Source: Mitsuaria sp. 7
GTDB taxonomy: Bacteria; Pseudomonadota; Gammaproteobacteria; Burkholderiales; Burkholderiaceae_C
Assembly (NCBI RefSeq): GCF_001653795.1
Contig: NZ_CP011514.1
Coordinates: forward strand, 616,162-680,161
DNA: 64,000 nucleotides
Direction of reading: 5' to 3'
The first letter of the stretch is position 1. The number at the start of each line of letters is the position of its first letter. Shown piece after piece: positions 55,214-63,664 of the stretch. The translations under genes and the position numbers were made by a program. The notes beneath the pieces were generated by a model. It did not search any database. It was not told the DNA's origin and saw only the letters and a list, made by a program, of their open reading frames with translations.

Positions 55214-55855
55214 ATGGTCACGATCGATTTCTACTTCGACCCGATCTCGCCCTACGCGGCGCTCGCCTTCGAGCGCTTGCCCGAGGCGCTCGCCGGTCGC
55301 AGCGTCGCGGTCCGGTACGTGCCCATCCTCTTCGGCGCGATGCTGAAGTCGCTCGACAACAAGGGCCCCGCGGAGATCCCCGGCAAGCGCGACTGGACCT
55401 ACCGCCAGGTGTCGTGGCTCGGCCACCGGCTCGGCGTGCCGCTGGACCTGCCGGCGGCGCACCCGTTCAATCCGCTGCCCCTGCTGCGCTTGCTGTGGGC
55501 CACCGCGCCGACGGGGCAGACGCCGGGTCGCTACGCGGTCGAGCGCGTCTTCCACCACGTCTGGCGCGGCGGCCTGGATGCGGCGGACCCGCAGCGGCTC
55601 GTCGAGCTGACGGCGGACCTCGCGCCGACGCACGACCCCGCCTCGGCCGAGGTCAAGGCCGCGCTGCGCGAGGCCACCGACGCCGCCGTCGCGCGCGGCG
55701 TCTTCGGCGTGCCGACGATGGCCGTCGACGACAAGCTGTTCTGGGGCCTCGATGCGATCGACATGCTGACCGGCTACCTCGATGGCGACGCATGGTTCGA
55801 CGGTCCCGCGTGGGAGGCCGCGCGGACCTTGCCGGTCGGCGTGCGGCGCGGCTGA
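55214..55855 (+). CDS. 2-hydroxychromene-2-carboxylate isomerase-like (DsbA/GST-kappa fold)
   Basis: A 213-residue thioredoxin-fold protein. IDFYFDPISPYAALAFERLP has a serine at the GSH-contacting position of HCCA isomerases, and RGVFGVPTMAVDDKLFWGLDAIDML carries the cis-proline VP turn. Known members open hydroxychromene carboxylates in naphthalene degradation with glutathione; stand-alone genes like this may have other substrates. Third gene of the YbaK-DUF1289 operon (11-bp gap). Confidence 0.88.
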   Translation: MVTIDFYFDPISPYAALAFERLPEALAGRSVAVRYVPILFGAMLKSLDNKGPAEIPGKRDWTYRQVSWLGHRLGVPLDLPAAHPFNPLPLLRLLWATAPTGQTPGRYAVERVFHHVWRGGLDAADPQRLVELTADLAPTHDPASAEVKAALREATDAAVARGVFGVPTMAVDDKLFWGLDAIDMLTGYLDGDAWFDGPAWEAARTLPVGVRRG

Positions 55856-56110
55856 GCGCGAGAGGTCGCCGAGCGGTTGCCGAGAGGTGCGCGGCGTCGT
55901 TTTCCCCTCGAATGTCGCCGTAGGGACATACCCTCTGCTGCGGCGCACAGGGACCGAAATTCCGCATCGAGAAATCCGAAGCGAGGGTTGCACCCGGGTT
56001 TGTCAGCCAGAGGCAAGCAAGTCGTCAGAAACGGGTCAGAGCGCGCTCGGATAGTCGCGCCCCAAGGGCCATCGGTCGATGGCTCTGGGAAATCCCGAGG
56101 AGACAATCCC

Positions 56111-57793
56111 ATGGCAACTGCAAGCGCAGTGACCACCAATGCGCCGATGACGGCCGAAGAGAAGAAGGTCATCTTCGCCTCTTCGCTGGGCACGGTGTTC
56201 GAGTGGTACGACTTCTACCTGTACGGCTCGCTCGCCGCGATCATCGGCAAGCAGTTCTTCACCGGACTGGATCCGACAGCCCAGTTCATCGCGTCGCTGA
56301 TGGCGTTCGCGGCGGGCTTCATCGTGCGTCCGTTCGGCGCGCTGGTGTTCGGCCGTCTGGGCGACATGATCGGCCGCAAGTACACCTTCCTGGTGACCAT
56401 CCTGATCATGGGCCTGTCGACGTTCATCGTCGGCGTGCTGCCCACCTACGACACCATCGGTCCCGCCGCGGCGGTGATCCTGGTCGGCCTGCGCCTGCTG
56501 CAAGGCCTGGCACTGGGCGGTGAATACGGCGGCGCCGCGACCTACGTCGCCGAGCACGCTCCGCACGGCAAGCGCGGTGCGTACACCTCGTGGATCCAGA
56601 CCACGGCGACGCTGGGCCTGTTCCTGTCGCTGATCGTCATCCTGGGCACCCGCACGGCGCTCGGCGAGGCGACCTTCGCGCAGTGGGGCTGGCGCATCCC
56701 GTTCATCGTGTCCATCCTGCTGCTGGCCATCAGCGTGTGGATCCGGCTGTCGATGAACGAGTCGCCCGCCTTCCAGAAGATGAAGTCCGAAGGCAAGACC
56801 TCCAAGGCGCCGCTGTCCGAATCCTTCGGCCAGTGGAAGAACCTGAAGGTCGTGCTGCTGGCGCTGTTCGGCCTGGTGGCCGGCCAGGGCGTGGTCTGGT
56901 ACACGGGCCAGTTCTACGCGCTGTTCTTCCTGCAGAGCGTGGTCAAGGTCGATCCGGCCGCGGCCAACATCATGGTGGCCGTCGCGCTGCTGATCGGCAC
57001 GCCGTTCTTCGTCGTGTTCGGCACGCTGTCCGACAAGATCGGCCGCAAGCCGATCATCATGGCGGGCCTGCTGCTGGCGATCCTGACCTACTTCCCGCTG
57101 TTCAAGGCGCTGACCAACGCGGCCAACCCGGATCTGGCGAAGGCCCAGGCGACCGCGCAGATCACGCTGACGACGGATCCGGCGCAGTGCTCGTTCCAGG
57201 GCAGCCCGATCGCGCGTGACGTGGACTTCGTGACGCCTTGCGACATCGCCAAGCGCGCCCTGGCGCAAGCCGCGGCGAACTACGAGACCCTGCCCGGCGC
57301 GGCCGGCAGCGGCACGCTGAAGATCGGCGACAAGGTCATCGAGGCGCCGAGCGCCACGCTGACCGCCGGCGGCCACAAGTTCGACGAGGACAGCGCGAAG
57401 AAGATCGCCGCGTTCAAGAAGGACCTGGGCGATGCGATGAAGGCGGCGGGCTACCCGGCCAAGGCCGACCCGGCCAAGGTCAACACGCCGCTGGTGATCG
57501 CGATCCTCGCGGTGCTGGTGCTGTACGTGACCATGGTCTACGGCCCGATCGCCGCGATGCTGGTGGAGCTGTTCCCGACGCGGATCCGCTACACCTCGAT
57601 GAGCCTCCCGTACCACATCGGCAACGGCTGGTTCGGCGGTCTGCTGCCCTCCATCAGCTTCGCGATGGTGGCGCAGAACGGCAACATCTATCACGGCCTC
57701 TGGTACCCGATCGGCATCGCCGCGCTCACCCTGGTGATCGGCCTGCTGTTCGTCCGCGAGACCAAGGACGTGGACATCTACGCCCGCGACTGA
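56111..57793 (+). CDS. MFS transporter, metabolite:H+ symporter (MHS) type
   Basis: A 560-residue transporter. SSLGTVFEWYDFYLYGSLAAIIGKQFF and ASLMAFAAGFIVRPFGALVFGRLGDMIGRKYTFLVTI are the MHS subfamily signatures, and LALGGEYGGAATYVAEHAP follows. Residues ~350-460 form a long hydrophilic insert with two cysteines (QCSF and TPCD), probably periplasmic between membrane segments, making the protein about 120 residues longer than usual. It should import an organic acid or osmolyte with protons. The 255-bp upstream region shows no firm promoter motif. Followed by a strong terminator. Confidence 0.92.
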   Translation: MATASAVTTNAPMTAEEKKVIFASSLGTVFEWYDFYLYGSLAAIIGKQFFTGLDPTAQFIASLMAFAAGFIVRPFGALVFGRLGDMIGRKYTFLVTILIMGLSTFIVGVLPTYDTIGPAAAVILVGLRLLQGLALGGEYGGAATYVAEHAPHGKRGAYTSWIQTTATLGLFLSLIVILGTRTALGEATFAQWGWRIPFIVSILLLAISVWIRLSMNESPAFQKMKSEGKTSKAPLSESFGQWKNLKVVLLALFGLVAGQGVVWYTGQFYALFFLQSVVKVDPAAANIMVAVALLIGTPFFVVFGTLSDKIGRKPIIMAGLLLAILTYFPLFKALTNAANPDLAKAQATAQITLTTDPAQCSFQGSPIARDVDFVTPCDIAKRALAQAAANYETLPGAAGSGTLKIGDKVIEAPSATLTAGGHKFDEDSAKKIAAFKKDLGDAMKAAGYPAKADPAKVNTPLVIAILAVLVLYVTMVYGPIAAMLVELFPTRIRYTSMSLPYHIGNGWFGGLLPSISFAMVAQNGNIYHGLWYPIGIAALTLVIGLLFVRETKDVDIYARD

Positions 57794-57845
57794 GCGAGAG
57801 CGCAAGCACGACGGCATCGGCGCTCCGGCGCTGATGCCGCCAACG

Positions 57846-57873
57846 ACAAGGGCGGCCTCTAGGCCGCCCTTGT
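57846..57873 (+). terminator. Rho-independent terminator after MHS gene
   Basis: A perfect 12-bp stem ACAAGGGCGGCC / GGCCGCCCTTGT with a TCTA loop, followed by TCCTTTCC. It also lies just after the converging harpin-like gene and may serve both. Confidence 0.85.
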
Positions 57874-57898
57874 TCCTTTCCGCGCTTCAGTCTCAGCT

Positions 57899-58801
57899 TC
57901 AGCCGGCGGCCTTCATCTGCTGCGCCTTCGCCAGTACCGAGGACGCGTACTCGGTGGCCTTGATCTCGCGGCCGTAGGAGTCGGTCGCTCCCGGGGTCCA
58001 GTTGTCGCCGCCGTTGTACTTCTGCAGCATGTTGGTGGCGTCGCCGCCCTTGTCCGCGAGGATCACGCCGGCCATCGCGACCTGGTCCTTCGGATCGTTG
58101 TGGTCGTAGGCGTGTCCCATCTTTTCCTGGAACTTGCCGGCGTACGCCTGACGCGTGCCGGGCTCGACCTGCATCAGGCCGTCGGCCACGCTCTTACTCT
58201 TGCCATTCTTCAGGCCTTCGCCGAACTCACTCTCCTGCGACATCTGCGCGGCCAGGATGTAGGGATCGACGCCCGTCTTCTTGCCGGCCTCCTGGCAGTC
58301 CTTCCACAGCTCCGCCGGCATGCCCGCGGGGGCCTTGCCGCCGCCGCTGGTGGAGGAGACGTCACCCACGTTCGACGGCGCAGCGGCGTTGGACACCGGC
58401 GGGGCATAGGTCGGCTGCTGTGCCTGATAAGCGTTGTTGGGCTGGTAGGCGTTGGAGGGACCTTGCGGGTCGCCGGCGCCCGGTGCGCCTTGGGGACCAC
58501 CGACTCCCTGCGGTGCGCCTGCGCCCGAGGCACTGGACGGTCCACCGGCCGCCGACGGGCTGCCGCCTCCGCCTCCACCACCGCCTTGCGCGCCTTGCTG
58601 CTGCTGTTGCAGCGTCTTCATGATCTCGTTGATCAGGAGGTTGAGGATCTGGAGGATCACCTCGGTCAGTTTGGCCTGGATCTCGGCGGCGCCGCCCGGC
58701 CCTTGCGACAGGCCCTGGAGGCCTCCCGCCTGGCCGAGGGAATCGAGGCCGCCCAGGCCACCCAGGCCTCCGAGCGGTTGGGTCTGGAAGCTCACGGACA
58801 T
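57899..58801 (-). CDS. Harpin-like protein with C-terminal lytic transglycosylase domain (T3SS-associated)
   Basis: A 300-residue protein starting at ATG 58801, AGGAGA 6 bp upstream. Residues 1-35 are Gly/Leu-rich without a Sec signal. Residues 40-66 form an amphipathic helix (IQAKLTEVILQILNLLINEI) running into a Gln-run and poly-Gly, as in Hpa1-type harpins. A Gly/Pro/Ser/Gln linker goes to ~160. Residues ~165-300 are a lysozyme-like SLT domain with QMSQESEFGEG (Glu190), ADGLMQVEPGTRQAY and LQKYNGGD. Pseudomonas HopP1 has the same harpin plus transglycosylase design. It probably cuts peptidoglycan for the type III apparatus or is secreted. A PIP box lies 74 bp upstream. Confidence 0.8.
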   Translation of the reverse strand: MSVSFQTQPLGGLGGLGGLDSLGQAGGLQGLSQGPGGAAEIQAKLTEVILQILNLLINEIMKTLQQQQQGAQGGGGGGGGSPSAAGGPSSASGAGAPQGVGGPQGAPGAGDPQGPSNAYQPNNAYQAQQPTYAPPVSNAAAPSNVGDVSSTSGGGKAPAGMPAELWKDCQEAGKKTGVDPYILAAQMSQESEFGEGLKNGKSKSVADGLMQVEPGTRQAYAGKFQEKMGHAYDHNDPKDQVAMAGVILADKGGDATNMLQKYNGGDNWTPGATDSYGREIKATEYASSVLAKAQQMKAAG

Positions 58802-58874
58802 GGCAGGTCTCCTTCTGGGGTTGCTGACGACAAAAGGCCATCTTGGGCACTCGTGAGCGCGCCGTCGGCCAGAT

Positions 58875-58899
58875 CCGAAGCGGCGTCCGGAATCGCGAA
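58875..58899 (-). promoter_or_regulatory. PIP box upstream of the harpin-like gene
   Basis: Read on the minus strand: TTCGC, 15 bases, TTCGG, matching the TTCGB-N15-TTCGB plant-inducible promoter box bound by HrpX/HrpB-type AraC activators. It lies 74 bp upstream of the start and points towards the gene. Confidence 0.75.
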
Positions 58900-58942
58900 G
58901 ACATGGGGAAGACATCGGGCCGACGGGCGCCGGCCCCGCTGC

Positions 58943-58967
58943 TTCGCGTCGAGGGCGAAAGCTTCGC
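58943..58967 (+). promoter_or_regulatory. PIP box upstream of the small helical gene
   Basis: TTCGC, 15 bases, TTCGC on the plus strand, 69 bp before the start at 59036 and oriented towards it. Together with the box at 58875 it makes a divergent pair. A clear -10 about 30 bp downstream is not evident. Confidence 0.75.
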
Positions 58968-59035
58968 GATGCGCGCCGCCGTCGCCTCGGCCGCATGCAA
59001 GGCTAGTCCAGAGCGGCCATCCTGAGCACCCCACC

Positions 59036-59494
59036 ATGTACCTGCAGTCCCCGCCTTCCTTCGACAGCAACGCCCCGTTCGATCCCATGTCGGGCAGCGG
59101 GGGCGGGTTCCCTTCCGTGTTCATCGCGCCGGAGGCGTCCTGGACCGGACGGCGCATCCTCTCGGCCTGTCTGCTGCTCGCGTGCCGGATCGGCCGCCAC
59201 GACGAGGCCGCGCCGATCGCCGCGGCGCTCGCACTGGAACTGGGCGACGAGCGGGCGGTCAAGGTGCTGATGGCGGTGGGCGCGCTGCTGGGCGGGGATG
59301 CCTCGGTCGGCCGCGCCGAGCTGGCAAGGGAACAGCATTCCGGCGAGGCCGACGCGGCCACGCTGGTGTTCGCGATGGTCGACCGGCTGGCGGGCGGCCA
59401 GCACGAGTGGCAGCCGCTGGTCCAGCGGGTGCTGTCCACCAGCAGCGATCCGACGTGGCGCGCGATCGCTTATGCGATCGAGCAGATCGGCTGA
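59036..59494 (+). CDS. Small helical (TPR-like) protein, probable T3SS component or chaperone
   Basis: A 152-residue protein I cannot place in a named family with certainty. After a Ser/Gly-rich head of ~30 residues it is all helical with a TPR-like rhythm: RRILSACLLLACRIGRHDEAAPIAAALALELGD, then VKVLMAVGALLGGDASVGRAEL. Size and layout resemble HrpB1/HrpK or SctG-type proteins of hrp clusters. Its own PIP box and the divergent harpin-like gene support a type III role. No membrane segment or signal peptide. Confidence 0.62.
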   Translation: MYLQSPPSFDSNAPFDPMSGSGGGFPSVFIAPEASWTGRRILSACLLLACRIGRHDEAAPIAAALALELGDERAVKVLMAVGALLGGDASVGRAELAREQHSGEADAATLVFAMVDRLAGGQHEWQPLVQRVLSTSSDPTWRAIAYAIEQIG

Positions 59495-59509
59495 AATCAG
59501 CGGCAGCGC

Positions 59510-59722
59510 ATGACGGGGGGCGGCGCTGTTCGCGCCTTTGCCCTCTGCCGCGACAGCGGGTGCGCGGACCGGATCGATGAAGGGTCTTCCCTGAAGTCAA
59601 GGTCTGACCCTGTTCGTCGAGAATCGCGAACACTGGTCGAATTCATGGCGCACGCCCGGCAGGATGTGCTCTACCTCATCTCCGAACTTCGATGGCTGGC
59701 CGAGATGTTGAAATTCCAATGA
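59510..59722 (+). pseudogene. Possible gene remnant before the Imm33-like gene
   Basis: A 70-codon frame that overlaps the next start as ATGA. Only its last ~30 residues (LVEFMAHARQDVLYLISEL) look protein-like; the first 40 do not. It may be the tail of a lost gene, or the true reading frame may be just the short end from ATG 59645. Listed because of the overlap. Confidence 0.3.
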
Positions 59723-60072
59723 CGAATCAACAACGCCTTGTCGACGCCCAGCAGAAGATCTGCGAAGACTACGGCGCGCCGTATGTCCTGTGTGACATGA
59801 ACCTCAAGGTGGGTATAGCGAGGAATGTCCGGACCGGAATGGTGCCGATCAACGGATTGCGTGTCGCCATTGAAGGCGGTACGTGTGGGTGGTACATCTG
59901 GGCCGGCGAAGATTGGTCTGATGATGAGAATTTCTTCGTGCCCCTTCACGCAGGACATCTGGAGGAATGGGCTCCCATCGTCCTTCCCTATCTGGGCCTG
60001 GCACCCGGGTGGCGTTTCCTCCTGACCGACTCGTATCGGGATGTGTGGCACGACGAGACCTTGGTTCTTTGA
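59719..60072 (+). CDS. Immunity protein Imm33-like
   Basis: A 117-residue acidic protein. GLRVAIEGGTCGWYIWAGEDWSDD, FFVPLHAGHL and VLPYLGLAPGWRFLLTDSYRDVWHDE follow the Imm33 pattern: a GW-x-IW strand and the closing PGWRFL...DVW. Imm33 proteins are predicted to protect against polymorphic toxins delivered by contact-dependent systems. No cognate toxin is next to it. Its local base composition is less GC-rich than its neighbours, which suggests later acquisition. Confidence 0.7.
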   Translation: MTNQQRLVDAQQKICEDYGAPYVLCDMNLKVGIARNVRTGMVPINGLRVAIEGGTCGWYIWAGEDWSDDENFFVPLHAGHLEEWAPIVLPYLGLAPGWRFLLTDSYRDVWHDETLVL

Positions 60073-60108
60073 GTTGGTGGAAGGGCCGCGAAGCCCACCT
60101 GATCCTTG

Positions 60109-60435
60109 ATGATGAACGAGACCGAATACCAGCGTGTTGACGCTCGATTCCGACGAGTTTTTGACCGCTATGCTGCGCAACTTTCTGAAGAGAGCCAGAC
60201 GAACATCTGCCATTTTCTCGAGGTTGCCGAGATTGAGATGGCCTGCGAGTCGTTTGTGCTTTCCCTGCTTGAGGAGGAAATCCAGCTGTCCGTCGACGTG
60301 AAGCGAGAGCTTTTGGATCTGGCGCTTGGATTGCAGCTCGACAGGGAATCGGTCTTTCGCTCAGACTTCTGGCAACTCGCCAGCACCGCCTTCGCGTCCG
60401 CCTCCACCTCTACACGACGCCTTCCGCTTTCCTGA
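60109..60435 (+). CDS. Small MafI-like putative immunity protein
   Basis: A 108-residue acidic helical protein; ATGs at 60109 and 60112 are both possible. VAEIEMACESFVLSLLEEEI followed by VKRELLDLALGL and DRESVFRSDFW resembles MafI-type immunity proteins of Neisseria maf toxin loci. The assignment is by pattern and context (36 bp after an Imm33-like gene) and is tentative. Base composition is AT-richer than average here. Confidence 0.55.
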   Translation: MMNETEYQRVDARFRRVFDRYAAQLSEESQTNICHFLEVAEIEMACESFVLSLLEEEIQLSVDVKRELLDLALGLQLDRESVFRSDFWQLASTAFASASTSTRRLPLS

Positions 60436-60554
60436 ACACGCTGCACAAGGAAAGCCAGGCGCATCAGCCAGCCTGCTGTCAGGCTTGCTTCCCACAATGG
60501 CTTCCGACCCGGTCAGTCTGTCGCGACCGGCAACCTCAAGAGGATCTCGGAATC

Positions 60555-60776
60555 ATGTGGAAAATCGTCGTTGGATTCATCGTCTTCGCTGCCATCGCGC
60601 TGTTCGTGCTGATGAAGAGCGGCGGCAACATCGACCTCACGGGCGAGAAGCACGATGTGACCGGCGGTCACGTGGACCAGGCCGCGAGCGATGCGGCCTC
60701 GGCGGCGATGGCGGCGGCTTCCGCGGCGCTGCCGGCTGAAGCGGCCTCCGTGGCCGCGTCGGGCGCGTCGCAGTAA
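60555..60776 (+). CDS. Small single-span membrane protein
   Basis: A 73-residue protein: one membrane segment (VVGFIVFAAIALFVLM) then a polar part (SGGNIDLTGEKHDVTGGH) and an Ala-rich tail. A GAGGATC site precedes it. I do not recognise a family. Probably inner-membrane with a periplasmic tail. Confidence 0.6.
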   Translation: MWKIVVGFIVFAAIALFVLMKSGGNIDLTGEKHDVTGGHVDQAASDAASAAMAAASAALPAEAASVAASGASQ

Positions 60777-60797
60777 GCAGCGGCCCCAGCGGGATCT

Positions 60798-60822
60798 TCC
60801 GCGACGCAGCAGGCGTCGCGGA
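60798..60822. terminator. Hairpin between convergent genes
   Basis: A 10-bp perfect stem TCCGCGACGC / GCGTCGCGGA, 5-base loop, between the small membrane protein and the histidine kinase stop. No long T-run follows. Confidence 0.6.
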
Positions 60823-60834
60823 GCCGGGGACCGG

Positions 60835-62403
60835 TCAACCGATCCGGTCCTCGCTGGCCGCGCGCAGCGGCGCGTCGACCGGCAAGCGCATCATCATCCA
60901 CGTGCCTTCGCCGGGGCGCGAGATCACCTCGATCTGACCGCCCAGCACGTTCGTCACGATGTTGTGCACGATGTGCATGCCCAGGCCCGAGCCGCCCTTG
61001 CCGAGCTTGGTCGTGAAGAAGGGATCGAAGATCCGACGCACGATCGACGCGTCCATCCCGAGACCGTTGTCGTCGACGCAGAGCTCCACCATCGCGTCGT
61101 CGAGCCGGTGGCAGCTCACCCGCACCTCGCCCTCCGTCTCGCCTTCGAAGGCGTGGACGAGCGTGTTCATCAAGAGGTTGGTCAAGACCTGACCCAGTGC
61201 GCCGGGGTAGCTGCTCATGCGCAGCGCCGGCTGAAGGTCGGTGACGATGCGGAAGGGCGTGTGCTTGAAGCTCGGCTCGACCATCACGAGCACGTCCTCC
61301 ACCACCTGCGCGAGCTCGAAGTCGCGCCGCGTGTCGCTGGTCTGGTCGATGGCGACCTGCTTGAAGTCCCGCACCAGGTCCGCCGCCTTCTGCACGTTGC
61401 GATGCAGGATGTCCTGGCCGCGCCGCGTGTCCTTGACGAGTTCCTCGAGCTGGCTGCGCCGCATCGGCGTGTTGTCCGTCAGCATGCGGTCGAGCTTGCC
61501 CCAGCGGTCCTCGAGCGCCGACACCACCGTGAGCGCGTTGCCCAGCGGCGTGTTCAGCTCGTGCGCGACACCGGCGACCAGCCGGCCGAGCGAGGCCAGC
61601 TTCTCCGACTCGACCAGCTCGCGCTGCGCGGTCTTGAGGTTGGCCAGCGCCTGCGTGAGCTCGGCATTGGATTCGGTCAACTGCGCGGTGCGCTGCGTCA
61701 CCTGGTCCTCGAGCGTGCTGGCATGACCCCGCAGGTCGTCGAAGGCCTTCAGTAGCGCGAGCCGCATCCGCTCCATCGCCTTGCCGACGCGGGCGATCTC
61801 GTCCTCGCCGACCAAGGCCAGCGGCTTGTCGAGCTGCCCCGACGCGAGTTCGTCCGCCGCCTCGGACAGGCGGGCCATCGGGCGCAGCACGCGGCGCTGC
61901 ATCACGACGAGGATCAGCGCCAGCGACACCGTCAGCGTCAGCAGGCTGCGCCACAGCGCGTTCCAGAGGTCGTCGCGCTTGCGCGCCATCAGCGGCTCGG
62001 CGCTCATGACGACGGTGAGCTTGGCGATCTCGCGGCCGTCGCGCAGCACGGGACGCGTCTCGCTGAGCGTCATCGCGTCGTCCGGCGTGCCGCGGTGGAA
62101 CTCGACGAAGGCCTGCTGCGCGGCGTTCTCGGTGACGACCACGGAGACGAAGCGCGGATCGTCGACCTGCGCCTTCACCATCGGCTCGGCCAGGTCGGGC
62201 GAGACCTGCCAGATCGGCTCGGCCAGCGACAGCGCCAGCACCTCCGACACGCGCGACAGGTCGCGCTGCAGGTCCTCCATCACGACGCGGCGGCTCAACT
62301 GCTGCTCGTACAGCAGCACGCCGCCCGTCGGCAGGGCCAGGCCCGCCACCAGCGCCAGGATCACGGCGCTGCGCAAAGAAGTCTTCATCAGGGCCACGTC
62401 CAT
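60835..62403 (-). CDS. Sensor histidine kinase
   Basis: About 522 residues if started at 62403; 62472 (overlapping the upstream gene by 20 bp) and 62388 are alternatives. Order: a first membrane segment (SAVILALVAGLALPTGG), a ~130-residue periplasmic sensor, a second segment (LLTLTVSLALILVV), a HAMP region (RPMARLSEAADELASG), a coiled coil, the dimerisation box LVAGVAHELNTPLGNAL with the phospho-His, and the ATPase boxes (ALGQVLTNLLMNTLVHAF, DDNGLGMD, GGSGLGMHIVHNIV). No response regulator gene adjoins it. It lies directly after a GGDEF protein gene, so the two may share a signal route. Confidence 0.9.
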   Translation of the reverse strand: MDVALMKTSLRSAVILALVAGLALPTGGVLLYEQQLSRRVVMEDLQRDLSRVSEVLALSLAEPIWQVSPDLAEPMVKAQVDDPRFVSVVVTENAAQQAFVEFHRGTPDDAMTLSETRPVLRDGREIAKLTVVMSAEPLMARKRDDLWNALWRSLLTLTVSLALILVVMQRRVLRPMARLSEAADELASGQLDKPLALVGEDEIARVGKAMERMRLALLKAFDDLRGHASTLEDQVTQRTAQLTESNAELTQALANLKTAQRELVESEKLASLGRLVAGVAHELNTPLGNALTVVSALEDRWGKLDRMLTDNTPMRRSQLEELVKDTRRGQDILHRNVQKAADLVRDFKQVAIDQTSDTRRDFELAQVVEDVLVMVEPSFKHTPFRIVTDLQPALRMSSYPGALGQVLTNLLMNTLVHAFEGETEGEVRVSCHRLDDAMVELCVDDNGLGMDASIVRRIFDPFFTTKLGKGGSGLGMHIVHNIVTNVLGGQIEVISRPGEGTWMMMRLPVDAPLRAASEDRIG

Positions 62404-62452
62404 CCCTCTCAACCCTTGTGACGACGGATTATGCGGGTCGACGGTGACGGCC

Positions 62453-63478
62453 TCATGCGGCGAAACGCTCATCCGCCGCCAGCACGGTCACGCGGTTGCG
62501 ACCCTGCGCGCGCGATGCCTGCAGCGCCTGGTCGGCGCGGCCGATGAAGTCCCGCGCGCTGTCCCCCTGGCCGAGCTGCGTGACGCCCACCGACAGGCTG
62601 AGGCGCCGCTCGGCATCCACGTGCAGTTGCCCGACGCCGTGGCGCAGCTGCTCGGCGAGGGTGTAGGCCTCGTGAAGACCGGCGCCGGGGATGAGCAGCG
62701 CGAACTCGTCGTCCTCGATGCGTGCGGCGACGTGGTGGCTCTGGGCGATGCTGCGCACCGTGTTGGCGACCTGCTGCAGCGTGTCGTTCAGGCGCGCTTC
62801 GCCGAGGCGCTCGCGCAGCGCGGGGAAGTCGTCGATGTCGCCCAGCAGCAGGCAGGGCGCCGTCGGCGATCCGGCGTCGGGACTCTGCAGGCAGTCCGCC
62901 AGCGCGCGGTCGAAGCCGCGACGGTTGCTCAATCCCGTCAACGGATCCAGCAGCGCCTCGCTGCGCGCGCGGTGGACCTCCTGCCGGAGCGAGGCGACTT
63001 CCTGGCGGCTCGCTTCCAGCCTGGCCATCAGGCCGTGGACCGCGTGGCCCATGTCCTGCGTGCCTTGCAGCGCGGTCGCCAGCACCTGGACGTGCTGTCC
63101 CGGCGCCGCGGCGCGCAGCGAGCGCTCCCAGCCCTGCAGCGCCCGCGCGTACTGCTGCACCTGCTGGCCCGCCTGGTCGGTGCAGTCGGACACGCCGCGC
63201 AGCACGTCGCCGACGTCCTGCGCCAGCGTGACGGCCATCTGCTCGTCCAGCTCGGCGATGTGCTTGCGGTAGAGCGCCCAGGTCTGCGGCTCGTCCAGCG
63301 TCGCGCCGTCCTGGGTCAGGCCCATCAACTCGCGGCTGAGCGCGCCGTTCATCGCGGTCACGTGCTCGTACCAGACGGCATACGTGACCGGATGCAGCGC
63401 GGCGCGCTGTCTGGACATCAGCGGCAAGGCGGTGCGCAGCGCTTGTGCGCTGGCGGCAATGCTCTCGGTGTACCTCAT
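62453..63478 (-). CDS. GGDEF-domain protein with degenerate signature
   Basis: A 341-residue soluble protein. Residues 1-170 are helical and similar to the N-terminus of SiaC-independent diguanylate cyclases with a coiled coil (MARLEASRQEVASLRQEVHR). Residues ~172-340 are a GGDEF domain: DPLTGLSNRRGFD, LLGDIDDFPALRE, then EDDEF at 255-259 where GGDEF/GGEEF is expected. Loss of both glycines makes cyclase activity doubtful; a GTP- or c-di-GMP-binding role is possible. Upstream of the sensor kinase on the same strand. Confidence 0.86.
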   Translation of the reverse strand: MRYTESIAASAQALRTALPLMSRQRAALHPVTYAVWYEHVTAMNGALSRELMGLTQDGATLDEPQTWALYRKHIAELDEQMAVTLAQDVGDVLRGVSDCTDQAGQQVQQYARALQGWERSLRAAAPGQHVQVLATALQGTQDMGHAVHGLMARLEASRQEVASLRQEVHRARSEALLDPLTGLSNRRGFDRALADCLQSPDAGSPTAPCLLLGDIDDFPALRERLGEARLNDTLQQVANTVRSIAQSHHVAARIEDDEFALLIPGAGLHEAYTLAEQLRHGVGQLHVDAERRLSLSVGVTQLGQGDSARDFIGRADQALQASRAQGRNRVTVLAADERFAA

Positions 63479-63664
63479 CGGCAGGGTCCCTCGCAGGTCC
63501 GGAACCTGTCGCTCCCGTCGGCGCGCGGTCCCTTGTCATTTCCTTTTCCCCACTACCACCGTCCGCTTCGAGGCGGCAGGCGCCTCCGGACTTCGGCCTC
63601 ATGGGGCCAGGTCTTGAGGGGGCCGCCGCATATGGGCGGTGAGGGTCGCAACTATTCACGCAGC

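Noticed and set aside
60470..60485. AGCCTG/CAGGCT hairpin after the MafI-like gene as a terminator
   Set aside because: Only a 6-bp stem with no T-run; too weak to call.
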